Assembly: GCA_036508875.1 (NCBI GenBank)
Contig: DATCGP010000056.1
Span: 1-46,305, forward strand
DNA from: PALSA-660 sp036508875
GTDB taxonomy: Bacteria > Actinomycetota > Coriobacteriia > Anaerosomatales > PALSA-660
Direction of reading: 5' to 3'
DNA length: 46,305 nt
A program made the position numbers and the translations under genes. This document shows, piece by piece, positions 14,153-22,649 of the stretch (positions are counted from its first letter, which is position 1; each line of letters begins with the position of its first letter). The notes beneath the pieces are model-generated. The model saw nothing but the letters and a program-made list of their open reading frames with translations, was not told where the DNA came from and made no database searches.

Positions 14153-17074
14153 CTACCGCCCGAAGCGTTCCCTCACCCGCGCGATGAGCTCGTCGGTCGG
14201 CAGCAGTTCCACGTCGCTCACCGGCAGCGCTTCGACGAACCGCCGCGCGTATCCCTTCCCGGCCGACAGCCGGCCGTCGGCGATCACCACGCACCCCTCG
14301 TCCGTTGAGCTGCGCACCAGCCTGCCGGCCGCCTGCTTGAGTTCCAGCACCGCCTCCGGCAGGTAGAAGTCGTCCCACGCTCGCCGGCCGAACCTGTCCT
14401 GGCGCTCCTCGTAGAGCGGGTCGCGAACGCGCCCGAACGGCAGCCGCGCGATGACGACGCAGCGCAGCGTGTCGCCTTTGGCGTCGAACCCCTCCCAGAA
14501 CGACTTGGTCGCAAATAGCGAGAGCCGCTCGTCCGCGAGGAACTCGTCCCGGATCCGCTTGTTGGAAGCGCCGCGCCCCTGCAACAGCAGGCGAAGCCCC
14601 CGCTCCTCCAGCGGACCCGAGAGCCGGTCGTACAGCGCCTCCATCTCCCGCTTGCTCGTGAACAGCGTCAGTACGCTGCCTCCCATCGCCTCGTGCAGCC
14701 CGAGAAGCAGCCGCTCCAGCGCCGGCAGGTGGGAGGAGCCCCGGGGCTCGGGCATGTCGCTGGGCACGAAGACCGCCATCTGCCGGTCGAAGTCGTAGCT
14801 CGACTCGAGCCGCAGCGAGTCCCACGCGCCATCCCCGAGCCTGTCGAGCCCGACGGTGCGTGCGAAGTGGCTGAAGTCGTTGCCGGTGGCCATCGTGGCC
14901 GACGTGAACACAACGGAGTGCGTGTCGGGATAGAACCGCTCGAGCAGCGCGCTGCCAACGTCCAGCATCGAAGCGCACACGGAGTCCCGCCGGTCGTCGC
15001 GCTTCTTCGAGACCTGCACGCTGTAGACGAACGACTCGTCGGCGCCGTCCAGGACCGCCTCGAGCCCGCCCAGCTGTTCGCTCAGACGCGAGAGCAGTCC
15101 CGCGAGGTCCGCGCGGGAGTCCACGAACTCGTCACCGGCCTCCTCGAGCACCGTGACCAGGTCGCGCCCGAGCCCGAGGATCGCCTCGAGCCGCCGGGCG
15201 AGCGAGTGGCCCACGCCCGCGGCGACGCTCCATTCCGTATGGTCGCGCAGCTCCGCGGTGACCCGCAGCTCCGCCGAGTCGTAGCCATCCTCCTCGACAC
15301 GCAGGTCCTTGAGGAAGTCGAAGAACGAGCCCGCGATCGTGACGGTGGTGGCGACTTCGGTGCGCATCCGCGCGGCAAGCTGCTCCACTCGGTCTGCGAG
15401 GTGCTCCGCGCCGGTCTTGTGCGCGCGGGTGCGCACGCGCGCACGGACCGCGTCGACCGCCCCGCCACGCCCCTCGGTGTGGAGGGCGCCGAGCAGGGCG
15501 GTGAGCACCCGGTGGTCGGCCGTGACCGACAGCTGCTTTCGCGCTTCCGCCTCGGCCGCGTGAGCCTCGTCCACGATCCAGTAGCGCAACGGAGGAAGGA
15601 TGCCCCCGGCGGCCGCGCGGTCCCGGAACAGCAGCGCATGGTTCGTGACCACGATGTGCGCTCCCACCGCGCGCCTGCGCACGCCGTGCAGGTAGCACAG
15701 GTTCGGGTAGAAGCGGCACCGCTTCCGCGTGCAGTCCTCCACGGAGCAGCCCACCCTGCGCTTGCTGTCGCTGGTCCAGTGCAGGTTCACGGAGTCCAGG
15801 TCGCCCCACGGCGACTGAGCCACCCATGCCAGCAGCGCCGCCAGGTTCGCGACCTCTTCGCCAGCCAGCTCGTCCTGTTCCAGCTGCCGGTCGATCTTCC
15901 GCAGACAGGGATAGTGCTCGTAGCCCTTCAGCGCGACGTAGCGCAGCTCGCCGCCGAGAGCAGCCGCCAGCTTGGGCAGCTCGGCGTGGACGAGCTGGTC
16001 CATGAGCGTGTTCGTCTTGGTCGCCACGCCGACGCCGAGCCCGTTCGCCATCGCGAACGTCGCCGCCGGCACGAGATAGGCGACCGACTTGCCGACGCCT
16101 GTGCCGGCCTCCACGGCGAGGTGCCGGCGGTTGGCGAAGGCGTTCAGGACCGCCTGGGCCATCGTGACCTGTTCCTCGCGGCTCTCGAACCCCTCGTACA
16201 TCCGTCCTACGAGGCCGTCGGCGGCGAACTGCGCGAGCACCTCATCGGGATCGGGACAGACCAGCTCACGCTCGTCCGCGTCGGCGAGCCCCGGAAGCTG
16301 GTGCCCGCGCGTCGAGTCGGCCCGCAGGCGCCGCAGGTCGAGGGAACGTGCCTGCGATCGCGCCGCGGCCCCGCGCAGGGTGTCCCGCAGGTCCCACGCC
16401 GTCGACGGCGACAGGCCCACCACGGCGCCGAGCACCCCGACCGGCAGGTCGTCCAGCCCGGCGATGGCTATCCGCCATATCCGGAACATCGCCTCGACGT
16501 CGCCCGCGGCACGGTGGAACGGTTCCTCGATGCCGAACGCCTCCGCGAGGTCGCGCAGCCGATGGCTTCGCAGTCTCGGGAGCGCCACGCGCGCGAGCTC
16601 GAGAGAATCGAGCCACCGGTTCGGAATCGAGACGCCCGCGCGCGCTGCGGCGTCCAGCAGGAACGTGCGGTCGAAGGAAGCGTGGTGCGCGACGATGTCG
16701 CGACTTCCCACGACCTGCACCACCTCGCGCACGACCACATCGATCGACGGGGCGCCTTGAAGCAGTTCTTCGTCGATGCCGGTCAGCAGCGTGGTGTCGT
16801 GCGGGACCGAGCGCCCCGGATCGACGAGCGACGAGTAACGGGCGATCACCTCGGCACCGCGGGCCACGAGGACCGCCACTTCGATGATGCGGTCCTTCCT
16901 GGGGTCGAACCCGGTGGTCTCCAGGTCGAGGTACGCGATCTCGTCCTCGAGGCCGCCGCCTTCGGCGGCCAGCTCGGGCAAACGCGCATAGGCGGCGGCG
17001 ACCTCGGCGTCGGTCCCCGGCGCGAGGTATGCGGCGAGCGCGTCGGGGACCGCGCAGAGCTTCGCGTGCGTCAT
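14153..17074 (-). CDS. dinG: DinG-type Fe-S helicase fused to a DEDD 3'-5' exonuclease
   Basis: 973 residues from the ATG at 17074. Residues about 45-210 are a DnaQ-like exonuclease: Exo I YLDLETTGFD, Exo II HHASFDRTFL, Exo III HRAAGDVEAM. The helicase follows: Walker A EAGTGVGKS (about 322-330), four cysteines between motifs Ia and II for an XPD-type 4Fe-4S cluster (YPCLRK, GCSVEDC, KRC, NLC), DEAH box IVDEAHAAE (about 500), and C-terminal motifs SFWEGFDAKG and LKQAAGRLVR. The domain order matches the DinG/YpvA form of Gram-positive bacteria. It probably unwinds and trims damaged or R-looped DNA in the cytoplasm. Its upstream region overlaps the hairpin at 17091-17125. Confidence 0.95.
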   Translation of the reverse strand: MTHAKLCAVPDALAAYLAPGTDAEVAAAYARLPELAAEGGGLEDEIAYLDLETTGFDPRKDRIIEVAVLVARGAEVIARYSSLVDPGRSVPHDTTLLTGIDEELLQGAPSIDVVVREVVQVVGSRDIVAHHASFDRTFLLDAAARAGVSIPNRWLDSLELARVALPRLRSHRLRDLAEAFGIEEPFHRAAGDVEAMFRIWRIAIAGLDDLPVGVLGAVVGLSPSTAWDLRDTLRGAAARSQARSLDLRRLRADSTRGHQLPGLADADERELVCPDPDEVLAQFAADGLVGRMYEGFESREEQVTMAQAVLNAFANRRHLAVEAGTGVGKSVAYLVPAATFAMANGLGVGVATKTNTLMDQLVHAELPKLAAALGGELRYVALKGYEHYPCLRKIDRQLEQDELAGEEVANLAALLAWVAQSPWGDLDSVNLHWTSDSKRRVGCSVEDCTRKRCRFYPNLCYLHGVRRRAVGAHIVVTNHALLFRDRAAAGGILPPLRYWIVDEAHAAEAEARKQLSVTADHRVLTALLGALHTEGRGGAVDAVRARVRTRAHKTGAEHLADRVEQLAARMRTEVATTVTIAGSFFDFLKDLRVEEDGYDSAELRVTAELRDHTEWSVAAGVGHSLARRLEAILGLGRDLVTVLEEAGDEFVDSRADLAGLLSRLSEQLGGLEAVLDGADESFVYSVQVSKKRDDRRDSVCASMLDVGSALLERFYPDTHSVVFTSATMATGNDFSHFARTVGLDRLGDGAWDSLRLESSYDFDRQMAVFVPSDMPEPRGSSHLPALERLLLGLHEAMGGSVLTLFTSKREMEALYDRLSGPLEERGLRLLLQGRGASNKRIRDEFLADERLSLFATKSFWEGFDAKGDTLRCVVIARLPFGRVRDPLYEERQDRFGRRAWDDFYLPEAVLELKQAAGRLVRSSTDEGCVVIADGRLSAGKGYARRFVEALPVSDVELLPTDELIARVRERFGR

Positions 17075-17090
17075 GGCTGCGACGATAGCA

Positions 17091-17125
17091 CGGGGCCCCG
17101 ACACCGTTGCGGTGTCGGGGCCCCG
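17091..17125 (-). terminator. Strong 15-bp terminator hairpin
   Basis: CGGGGCCCCGACACC (17091-17105) pairs perfectly with GGTGTCGGGGCCCCG (17111-17125), loop GTTGC. It starts 26 bases after the stop of the membrane-anchored NTF2-like gene and lies 17 bases before the dinG start, so it insulates the two genes. No U tract. Confidence 0.8.
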
Positions 17126-17150
17126 ACGGATGACGCTGGTGGTCAGGCGG

Positions 17151-17699
17151 CTACTTGGGCTCACCGGACACCGGGATGCGCTTGTCGACGAGCCACGTGC
17201 TGTTGGCCTTCACGAACGTCCAGGTCGTGTTCCAGATGCCGTTGGTTCCCAGGTCCTGACGAGCGACGACCGTGGCGTCCGTGCTGCCGCTGACGTCGGA
17301 GAAGATGCTGAACGCGGTCATGCCGTACATCTGCTCCTGCGTCTGCTGGAACGCGGCGACCGTCTGGCCCTGCTGGCTCGCGGCGGGCTGCATCTTGAAT
17401 GCGACGTCCCACTTCTTGTCCAGGATCGCCTGGTAGTAGGCGGCCACGAACGCCTTCGGCGTCTGGGACGACGGCACCTTCGTAGCGGTCGCGGCATCGA
17501 AGCCGATGCTCGAAGAGGACATGCCCTGCTGTGACGTCGTGGTCGGAGCCGAGGCTGCGGGGGTGTTCGAGGTCTGTGCCGTCTGAGCGCCGTTGTTACC
17601 GTTGAGACTGAGTATGACGACACCGACGAAAGCAACCAGCAGGACGACGACCGTCGCTGCCAGGATCATCACGGTGCGGTTCGTGTTGTTCTCCGCCAT
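17151..17699 (-). CDS. Membrane-anchored extracytoplasmic protein, NTF2-like fold suspected
   Basis: 182 residues from the ATG at 17699. One N-terminal helix (residues 9-33) is followed by a Thr/Ser/Ala/Gln-rich linker (34-75) and a compact domain beginning TPKAFVAAYYQAILDKKWDVAFKM and ending NSTWLVDKRIPV. That helix-then-sheet pattern resembles DUF4878/NTF2-like lipoprotein domains, but I cannot confirm the family. It is divergent from sdaAB and closed by the hairpin at 17091-17125. Confidence 0.75.
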   Translation of the reverse strand: MAENNTNRTVMILAATVVVLLVAFVGVVILSLNGNNGAQTAQTSNTPAASAPTTTSQQGMSSSSIGFDAATATKVPSSQTPKAFVAAYYQAILDKKWDVAFKMQPAASQQGQTVAAFQQTQEQMYGMTAFSIFSDVSGSTDATVVARQDLGTNGIWNTTWTFVKANSTWLVDKRIPVSGEPK

Positions 17700-17894
17700 T
17701 GTGTTATCCGATCCCTTCACTTCTGTGTGCTTGCCTGAACTGGCGCGGGTGCGCCCGTGTAAGGATATACGCAGCTCGCGGCATCGTACAGGCGCGGACG
17801 GCGCTACACTCGTGCCGTATGACGACCGGTGTGACGTGCAGGTTCGCAACTGCCGTGCCGAATCGCTCAGGAGACCCTTTCGAAGGAGACGGAC

Positions 17895-18566
17895 GTGGCG
17901 CGCGTGCACAGCGTGTTCGAGGTGATCGGACCGGTCATGATCGGTCCGAGCTCGTCTCACACCGCAGGCGCCGTCCGGCTCGGCCGGCTGGCCCGTTCCG
18001 TCTTCGGCGAGACGCCCGTGTCCGCCCGGATCACGCTGCACGGCTCGTTCGCGTCCACAGGGCGCGGCCACGGCACCGACCTGGCGCTCGTGGCGGGCCT
18101 GCTCGGCTACGCCCCGGACGATCCCCGCATACGGGTCGCGGACGCTGAGGCGCGAGCGGCCGGGCTGGCCTTCACCTTCTCCGACGACGACCTGGGCGAG
18201 GTGCACCCGAACACGGCCCGGATCGGCATGACCGGCGCCGACGGCAGGACGGTCACGGTGCAGGGGTCCTCGATCGGCGGCGCCGACGTGATACTCACCG
18301 GCATCGACGACTTCGACGTCGCGATCACCGGCGAGCTTCCTGTGCTGGTCGTCGAGCACCACGACCAGCCGGGGGTCATCGCCTCGGTCTCCGCCATCCT
18401 GGCGCAGCACGGCGTCAACATCGCGAGCATGGAGGTCTCCCGCGAGCGGCGCGGAGCCCGGGCGCTCATGATCATCGAGACCGACCAGCCGGTGGCCGCG
18501 GGCACGGTCGAGGTTGTCACCGCAGCCGACGCCGTGGCCAGCGTGCGCGCTGTCCCCTCCGTCTGA
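17895..18566 (+). CDS. sdaAB: L-serine ammonia-lyase, iron-sulfur dependent, beta subunit
   Basis: 223 residues from a GTG at 17895 with AAGGAG six bases upstream. The family N-terminus VFEVIGPVMIGPSSSHTAGAVRLG is complete, and an ACT domain occupies the last 75 residues (VLVVEHHDQPGVIASVSAILAQHGVNIASMEVSR), which can bind serine as an allosteric site. The enzyme deaminates L-serine to pyruvate and ammonia with an oxygen-labile 4Fe-4S cluster held by the alpha subunit. The alpha gene is 2.6 kb away in the same direction, separated by an opposite-strand feo operon. Confidence 0.95.
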   Translation: MARVHSVFEVIGPVMIGPSSSHTAGAVRLGRLARSVFGETPVSARITLHGSFASTGRGHGTDLALVAGLLGYAPDDPRIRVADAEARAAGLAFTFSDDDLGEVHPNTARIGMTGADGRTVTVQGSSIGGADVILTGIDDFDVAITGELPVLVVEHHDQPGVIASVSAILAQHGVNIASMEVSRERRGARALMIIETDQPVAAGTVEVVTAADAVASVRAVPSV

Positions 18567-18575
18567 CCGCTGTGC

Positions 18576-18803
18576 CTACACCAAGTCGTCGCCGCGCGGA
18601 CAGGTCCGCGAACCGCACGATGCGCACGCGCCCGAACACGACGTGATCAGGAGCGCGCGACATCTGGGGCAGCGGATCTCTCCGATGGCCACCGCAAGGC
18701 CGCACACGGGACAGGAGCGCTGCGCGTCGCGGAGCGGCGCGCCCGCGGCCGGCTGGCCGCCACACACGTCTCCCGAGCCGCTCTCGACGTCCTTGTCAGC
18801 CAT
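18576..18803 (-). CDS. Cys-rich zinc-ribbon protein coupled to feoB (75 aa)
   Basis: 75 residues from the ATG at 18803, sharing one base with the feoB stop (TGATG). Nine cysteines are arranged as DVCGG, CPVC, CPRC, CSGAC and CGSRTC, most likely two zinc ribbons or an Fe-S site. Its position at the end of feoA-feoB is where enterobacteria carry feoC, a small regulator of FeoB. There is no sequence resemblance that I can see, so a FeoB-accessory role is inference. It ends nine bases from the convergent sdaAB stop. Confidence 0.75.
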   Translation of the reverse strand: MADKDVESGSGDVCGGQPAAGAPLRDAQRSCPVCGLAVAIGEIRCPRCRALLITSCSGACASCGSRTCPRGDDLV

Positions 18804-20659
18804 CACACGCCTCCGAACAACCGGATCACCTGGTGAACGATCCCGCCGAGCAGGAAGGCCGACCCGAGCGAACCCGCGAACAGGCCGATGAGATAGCGCC
18901 AGCCCCGTTCCTTCAGCACGACCAGAGCGCTCGCCATACACGGCACGAACAGCGTGATGGTCACCATGGCCACCAGCATCTGCGAGCCCACGAGGTGCAT
19001 CGAGAAGAAGCCGGCGGCGCCGAAGTCGCGCCGTATGAGACCCATAACGAACGCGGTCGCGGTATCGGGGGGCAGGCCGAGCCATCCGGAGATGAGCGGC
19101 TGGGCGGCCATGATGATCCACGCCAGCACACCCGTCACCTTGAGCAGCCCGAGGAAGAGCGTCCCTCCGACGAAGAACAGCGTCACCTCCCGCATGAAGC
19201 CCCATACCTTGACGCCCGTCTTGCGGGCGATGTTGTCGAGCCGTGGGAGCCGGAGCGTGGGCAGGTCGATGAGCAGGCTCGTCGACTCGCCGGGAACGAG
19301 CTTGTTCAGTGCGGTCCCGAGCGCCACGAACACGGCGAGCAGGATCAGGAAGTACGCCACCGTGTACATCGGCTGGACGGTCGCCATCAACGCCGCCACG
19401 ATCCCCAGCTGGGCCGAACACGGCACCGCGATCGCCATCAGCGTGGTCGCGATGAAGCGCTCGCGCCGACTGCCGAGGATCCGAGTGGTGAGCGTCCCCA
19501 TCGTCACGCAGCCCAGACCGAGGATGAGCGGGATCACCGCCCTGCCGTTGAGTCCCATCGAGCCCAGGGACCGGTCCGCGAGCGCGGCGATCCTGGGCAG
19601 GTAGCCTGTGTCCTCGAGCAGCGACAGCAGGAAGTAGAAGCCGGCCACGAGCGGCAGGATCACGCCCAACAGGGTCGCCGGGGTCATCGTGAGTATCCCG
19701 AACTGCCCTGCGAGCAGCTCGAACACCGGCGAGCCGGGCGCGAACGCATGCCCGACGATCCCTTGGACGAACGGGTACCACTGACCCTCGAAGATCGAGC
19801 CCTGGAGGAACCCGACGAGGTTCCCGGCTATCCACTGCCCGACCACCAGGTACATCACGCCCAGAAGCGCGATGAGCATCGGTATGCCGGTGAGCGGGTG
19901 CATCATCCACATGGAGACCTTCGCTTTGAACGACGCTCCGCGGATCTCCTCGCGCACGACGTGCCCCGCCAGATCGTCGACGCGCGAGCGGCGGCGGGTG
20001 TAGATCTCATCGCGCATCGTGCCCGCCCTGACTCCATGGCGTTCCGCGACCGCCGCGTCGCCCTCGAGGAAAAGCAGAGCCTCTGCACGGTCCGGAACCA
20101 GGACCTGCGCCTCCACCAGCGGTCCGAGCAGTTCGGGGTCGGGGTGTCCGGGACGCGCGCGATCCAGGGCGGCCTTCAGCTCGCTGATGCCCTTGCCCTG
20201 CACCGCGACGGTCTCTATCACCGGCACTCCGAGCAGGTCCTCGAGAAGGTCGCGGTCGATCGCCACGCCCGCGCTCCGCGCCTCGTCGGCCATGTTGAGC
20301 GCCACGACCATCGGGATGCCCATGTCGGCCAGCTGCAGCGTGAGGAAGAGGTCCCGCTCGAGGTGCACGGCGTCGACGACGTTGACGATGCGCCCGGCGA
20401 ACAGGATGACGTCGCGCGCGACCGTCTCTTCGTCGTTGAAGGAGGAGACGCCGTAGACTCCGGGCGTGTCCAGGACGTCCAGGTCGCCGAAGCGCCCGCG
20501 CGTCAGCTCGACTGTGGTGCCGGGGAAGTTCGAGACGTCGACGTAGGTTCCGGTCAGCGCGTGGAAGACGACGGACTTGCCGACATTCGGGTTGCCCACG
20601 AGCACGATGGAGTCCCGCCCGGTGGGCGTGTCGCCCCCGGGCTGCCAGCGGGCGGCCAT
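18803..20659 (-). CDS. feoB: Ferrous iron transporter FeoB
   Basis: 618 residues, a compact form next to about 770 in E. coli. The N-terminal GTPase shows G1 GNPNVGKS, G2 FPGTTVE, G3 DTPGVYG and G4 NMAD. It is followed by a membrane domain with two Gate repeats around VAGFYFLLSLLEDTGYLPRIA and VPCSAQL, and later VPCMASALVV, where conserved cysteines line the Fe2+ route. It imports Fe2+ across the cytoplasmic membrane. The start at 20659 follows the feoA stop by seven bases. The operon also carries a Cys-rich protein. Confidence 0.97.
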   Translation of the reverse strand: MAARWQPGGDTPTGRDSIVLVGNPNVGKSVVFHALTGTYVDVSNFPGTTVELTRGRFGDLDVLDTPGVYGVSSFNDEETVARDVILFAGRIVNVVDAVHLERDLFLTLQLADMGIPMVVALNMADEARSAGVAIDRDLLEDLLGVPVIETVAVQGKGISELKAALDRARPGHPDPELLGPLVEAQVLVPDRAEALLFLEGDAAVAERHGVRAGTMRDEIYTRRRSRVDDLAGHVVREEIRGASFKAKVSMWMMHPLTGIPMLIALLGVMYLVVGQWIAGNLVGFLQGSIFEGQWYPFVQGIVGHAFAPGSPVFELLAGQFGILTMTPATLLGVILPLVAGFYFLLSLLEDTGYLPRIAALADRSLGSMGLNGRAVIPLILGLGCVTMGTLTTRILGSRRERFIATTLMAIAVPCSAQLGIVAALMATVQPMYTVAYFLILLAVFVALGTALNKLVPGESTSLLIDLPTLRLPRLDNIARKTGVKVWGFMREVTLFFVGGTLFLGLLKVTGVLAWIIMAAQPLISGWLGLPPDTATAFVMGLIRRDFGAAGFFSMHLVGSQMLVAMVTITLFVPCMASALVVLKERGWRYLIGLFAGSLGSAFLLGGIVHQVIRLFGGV

Positions 20660-20666
20660 ACGCTCG

Positions 20667-20957
20667 CTACTCCGTCGCTGTCGCCGCGCGGACGCCTATG
20701 CGGCGCGCGAGCTCGCGTCCCACGGCGATCTCCTGGCGTCCGGCCCGCAGCACGATCGGCCCGGCGGGTATGCGAGTGATGCACGCGACGCAGGCCCCTT
20801 CGGACATGCCGAACCTCAACGCCGTCACCCGCGCGCCCTCATCGTCCACGCTCGTGACCACGAACCGGTCGCCTGCGCGCGCATCGGCCAGCGTGCACCG
20901 CGCGCACGGTCCGCTGCCGTCGATCTCTTCGCGCCACTCCGCCATCTCCGGCTCCAT
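20667..20957 (-). CDS. feoA: FeoA-domain protein
   Basis: 96 residues. An SH3-like FeoA domain (about residues 20-92: TLADARAGDRFVVTSVDDEG, LRFGMSEGACVACITRIPAGPIVLRAG, EIAVGRELARRIGV) follows a short N-terminal extension with a CARC knuckle. FeoA supports FeoB-driven Fe2+ uptake. Two starts are possible: ATG 20957 (used here) or ATG 20945, which has GGAG at better spacing. First gene of feoA-feoB-Cys-rich operon. Confidence 0.9.
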   Translation of the reverse strand: MEPEMAEWREEIDGSGPCARCTLADARAGDRFVVTSVDDEGARVTALRFGMSEGACVACITRIPAGPIVLRAGRQEIAVGRELARRIGVRAATATE

Positions 20958-20999
20958 ATTCCCTAGGCCTCCCGCTGTTCAAGCTTCTGACCTGCAGTC

Positions 21000-21013
21000 T
21001 TAGTGTGTGCTAA
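21000..21013. promoter_or_regulatory. Possible iron-regulator box between feoA and sdaAA
   Basis: TTAGTGTGTGCTAA, an imperfect palindrome TTAG-N6-CTAA, lies 43 bases upstream of the feoA start in the divergent feoA/sdaAA region, next to a second short repeat (CTAC-N7-GTAG). DtxR/IdeR-type iron regulators use TTAGG...CCTAA sites. The match is partial, so this is a guess from position and shape. Confidence 0.3.
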
Positions 21014-21137
21014 TTCCTACCGATACCGTAGACTAACAGCGTCAGCGCCCTGCGTCAAGCCTGCGCCCCCGGGGCTCGGTGCTACCATCGAGAACGCCGG
21101 GGCACCGCCCCCGCGCACTCACGGATCCGGAGGAAGA

Positions 21138-21992
21138 ATGTCGTATTCGCACATGTCGGACCTGGTCGCGGACGCGATGGCGAGCGGCTCGCTCGGCGAG
21201 GCGGTCATAGCCCGCGAATGCGAGGAGACCGGCGCGTCCCGCGATGACGTCCTGGCCCGCTTTCTGGACGCCCTCGACGTCATGGAGGCCTCCGTCGAGG
21301 CGGGCCTGCGCGGCGACGCGCGGTCGCGCTCGGGGTTGGTCGGCGGTGACGCCCGCCGGGTGGCCGAGGCAAGTCACGCTCTAGCCGGCGACACGCTTGC
21401 TCGTGCCATAGCAGCTGCGCTCGCGGTGGCCGAGGTCAACGCCTCCATGGGCCGCATCGTCGCAGCCCCCACCGGCGGCGCGTCCGGGGTGCTTCCCGGC
21501 GTGCTGTTGGCCGTAGCGGAGTCCGTGGGCGCCGGCCGCGAGCGCGTAGCGCTCGCGTTGGCAGCCGCCGGCGGCGTCGGCGGCGTGATCGCCGCCAAGG
21601 CATCGCTTTCCGGCGCCGCCAGCGGCTGCCAGGCCGAGATCGGCGCCGGCGCCGCGATGGCTGCGGCGGCGGCGGTCGAGCTCGGCGGCGGGACGCCCGG
21701 GCAGGCGGAACACGCTGCGTCGCTGGCCCTCCAGGGGCTGCTCGGCCTCGTGTGCGATCCGATTGGTGGCCTCGTGGAGGTCCCGTGCGTGGCGCGCAAC
21801 GCGACCGCCGCGGGCGTGGCTCTCGCCGCCGCCCAGATGGCGCTTGCCGGCGTCGAGTTCCCGGTCCCGTTCGACGAGGTCGCCTCGGCGATGGGCTCGG
21901 TCGGCAGAAGCCTGCCGCCGTCGCTGCGCGAGACCGCTCTCGGCGGCCTGGCCGTCACGCCGACCGGCAGGCGGCTCGCCTCTTCGCTCTGA
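21138..21992 (+). CDS. sdaAA: L-serine ammonia-lyase, iron-sulfur dependent, alpha subunit
   Basis: 284 residues from the ATG at 21138 with CCGGAGGA upstream. The catalytic subunit binds the 4Fe-4S cluster; the conserved cysteines are seen in SGCQAEIGAG, LVCDPIGGLVE and VPCVARN. The glycine-rich substrate region APTGGASGVLPG is intact. It pairs with SdaAB encoded 2.6 kb upstream. In most genomes the two genes are adjacent or fused, so the feo operon between them is unusual. Confidence 0.96.
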   Translation: MSYSHMSDLVADAMASGSLGEAVIARECEETGASRDDVLARFLDALDVMEASVEAGLRGDARSRSGLVGGDARRVAEASHALAGDTLARAIAAALAVAEVNASMGRIVAAPTGGASGVLPGVLLAVAESVGAGRERVALALAAAGGVGGVIAAKASLSGAASGCQAEIGAGAAMAAAAAVELGGGTPGQAEHAASLALQGLLGLVCDPIGGLVEVPCVARNATAAGVALAAAQMALAGVEFPVPFDEVASAMGSVGRSLPPSLRETALGGLAVTPTGRRLASSL

Positions 21993-22007
21993 GAGCAACG
22001 GACACAC

Positions 22008-22036
22008 GAAGGCCCCCGGGAGATCCCGGGGCCTTC
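22008..22036 (+). terminator. Terminator after sdaAA
   Basis: GAAGGCCCCCGGG (22008-22020) folds on CCCGGGGCCTTC (22025-22036) with a single bulged C and loop AGAT, starting 15 bases after the sdaAA stop. Being nearly symmetric, it may also serve the opposite-strand remnant gene. Confidence 0.8.
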
Positions 22037-22064
22037 TCGCGCTAGCCAGCCGGACGGCCGGGCT

Positions 22065-22335
22065 CTACTTCTTGACCTTGTTGTAGAACGACTGATCGAC
22101 CAGCTGTGAGTAGCTGTACGGCTTGACGAAGTAGCCGGCCTTGGTCATGTAGGAGACGACGTCCTTCATGAAGACCGGACTCGCCTGCGGATCCACGTCG
22201 ATCAGGTTCGCAGCGGTCGCGATCACCGGGGCGCCGAAGTACTTCTGTCGTCATTCGGTGTACGTGTCGAGGAGCGGCTGCTTGTGGTCACCCACCGTCA
22301 GGGCCTGCTGGGAGGCGTCGTAGTCATGGCCAAGA
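22065..22335 (-). pseudogene. C-terminal remnant of a substrate-binding protein paralogue
   Basis: Minus-strand reading gives HDYDASQQALTVGDHKQ, LLDTYTE, an in-frame TGA, then RQKYFGAPVIATAAN, PVFMKDVVSYMTKAGYF and QLVDQSFYNKVKK followed by TAG. This aligns throughout with the C-terminus of the neighbouring intact-looking protein (NYDAVQQALKTSDWKQ, KYSGPP, PVFLQGVYDYMVKCG). Everything upstream of about 22335 lacks similarity, so it is a 5'-truncated copy with an internal stop, which a single CGA-to-TGA change could have made. Confidence 0.85.
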
Positions 22336-22649
22336 GCACTCCAAGCGTGACCATCCCTCGTGCACGCACAGTTGTCCCCTGTCCCTGGCCCATCCCGTAG
22401 CGAGCTTTCTCGCGCGGGAGAGAGTAGCGCGAACGGTGCCAATCCGCTGTCCTTGCACGAACTCAAGCCGCTGGTCACGCACAGGCACGATCGGATATGC
22501 AGGGAGGCCCGTCCCTGCATACAGGGACGGGCCTCACGCATGATGCGCGTTGGATCGGCGGGAAACCCGCGGGGGTCCGCCCCGTGCTTCACGACCTTGT
22601 CGTAGAAGCTCTGGTCCACCAGCTCCGAGTACTTGTATGGGGTCTTGAA
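22336..22649. other. Decayed region between the two substrate-binding protein copies
   Basis: No functional gene. The 22583-22649 part is the former C-terminus of the upstream copy, still readable after its amber codon (FKTPYKYSELVDQSFYDKVV). The hairpin at 22504-22535 sits in the middle. The rest (about 22336-22500) shows no coding similarity to either copy. Confidence 0.6.
22504..22535 (-). terminator. 14-bp hairpin, probable terminator of the substrate-binding protein gene
   Basis: GAGGCCCGTCCCTG (22504-22517) pairs with CAGGGACGGGCCTC (22522-22535), loop CATA. It lies downstream of the original C-terminus of the substrate-binding protein on the minus strand, about 48 bases after the last residues that align with the paralogue. 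Confidence 0.7.

Noticed and set aside
14693..17293. Very long antisense open frames opposite dinG, and similarly opposite feoB, the ATPase and the pafBC pair
   Set aside because: They arise from high-GC third positions of the real genes; they have no ribosome sites and no recognisable protein motifs.
17825..17895. Glycine-riboswitch-like fragments (CTCAGGAGACC) before sdaAB
   Set aside because: Only a few bases resemble the aptamer; no paired stems or tandem arrangement could be drawn.
22430..22450. Second yybP-ykoY-like GAGAGTAGCG element
   Set aside because: The matching 3' segment and P1 pairing are missing and no transporter gene follows.
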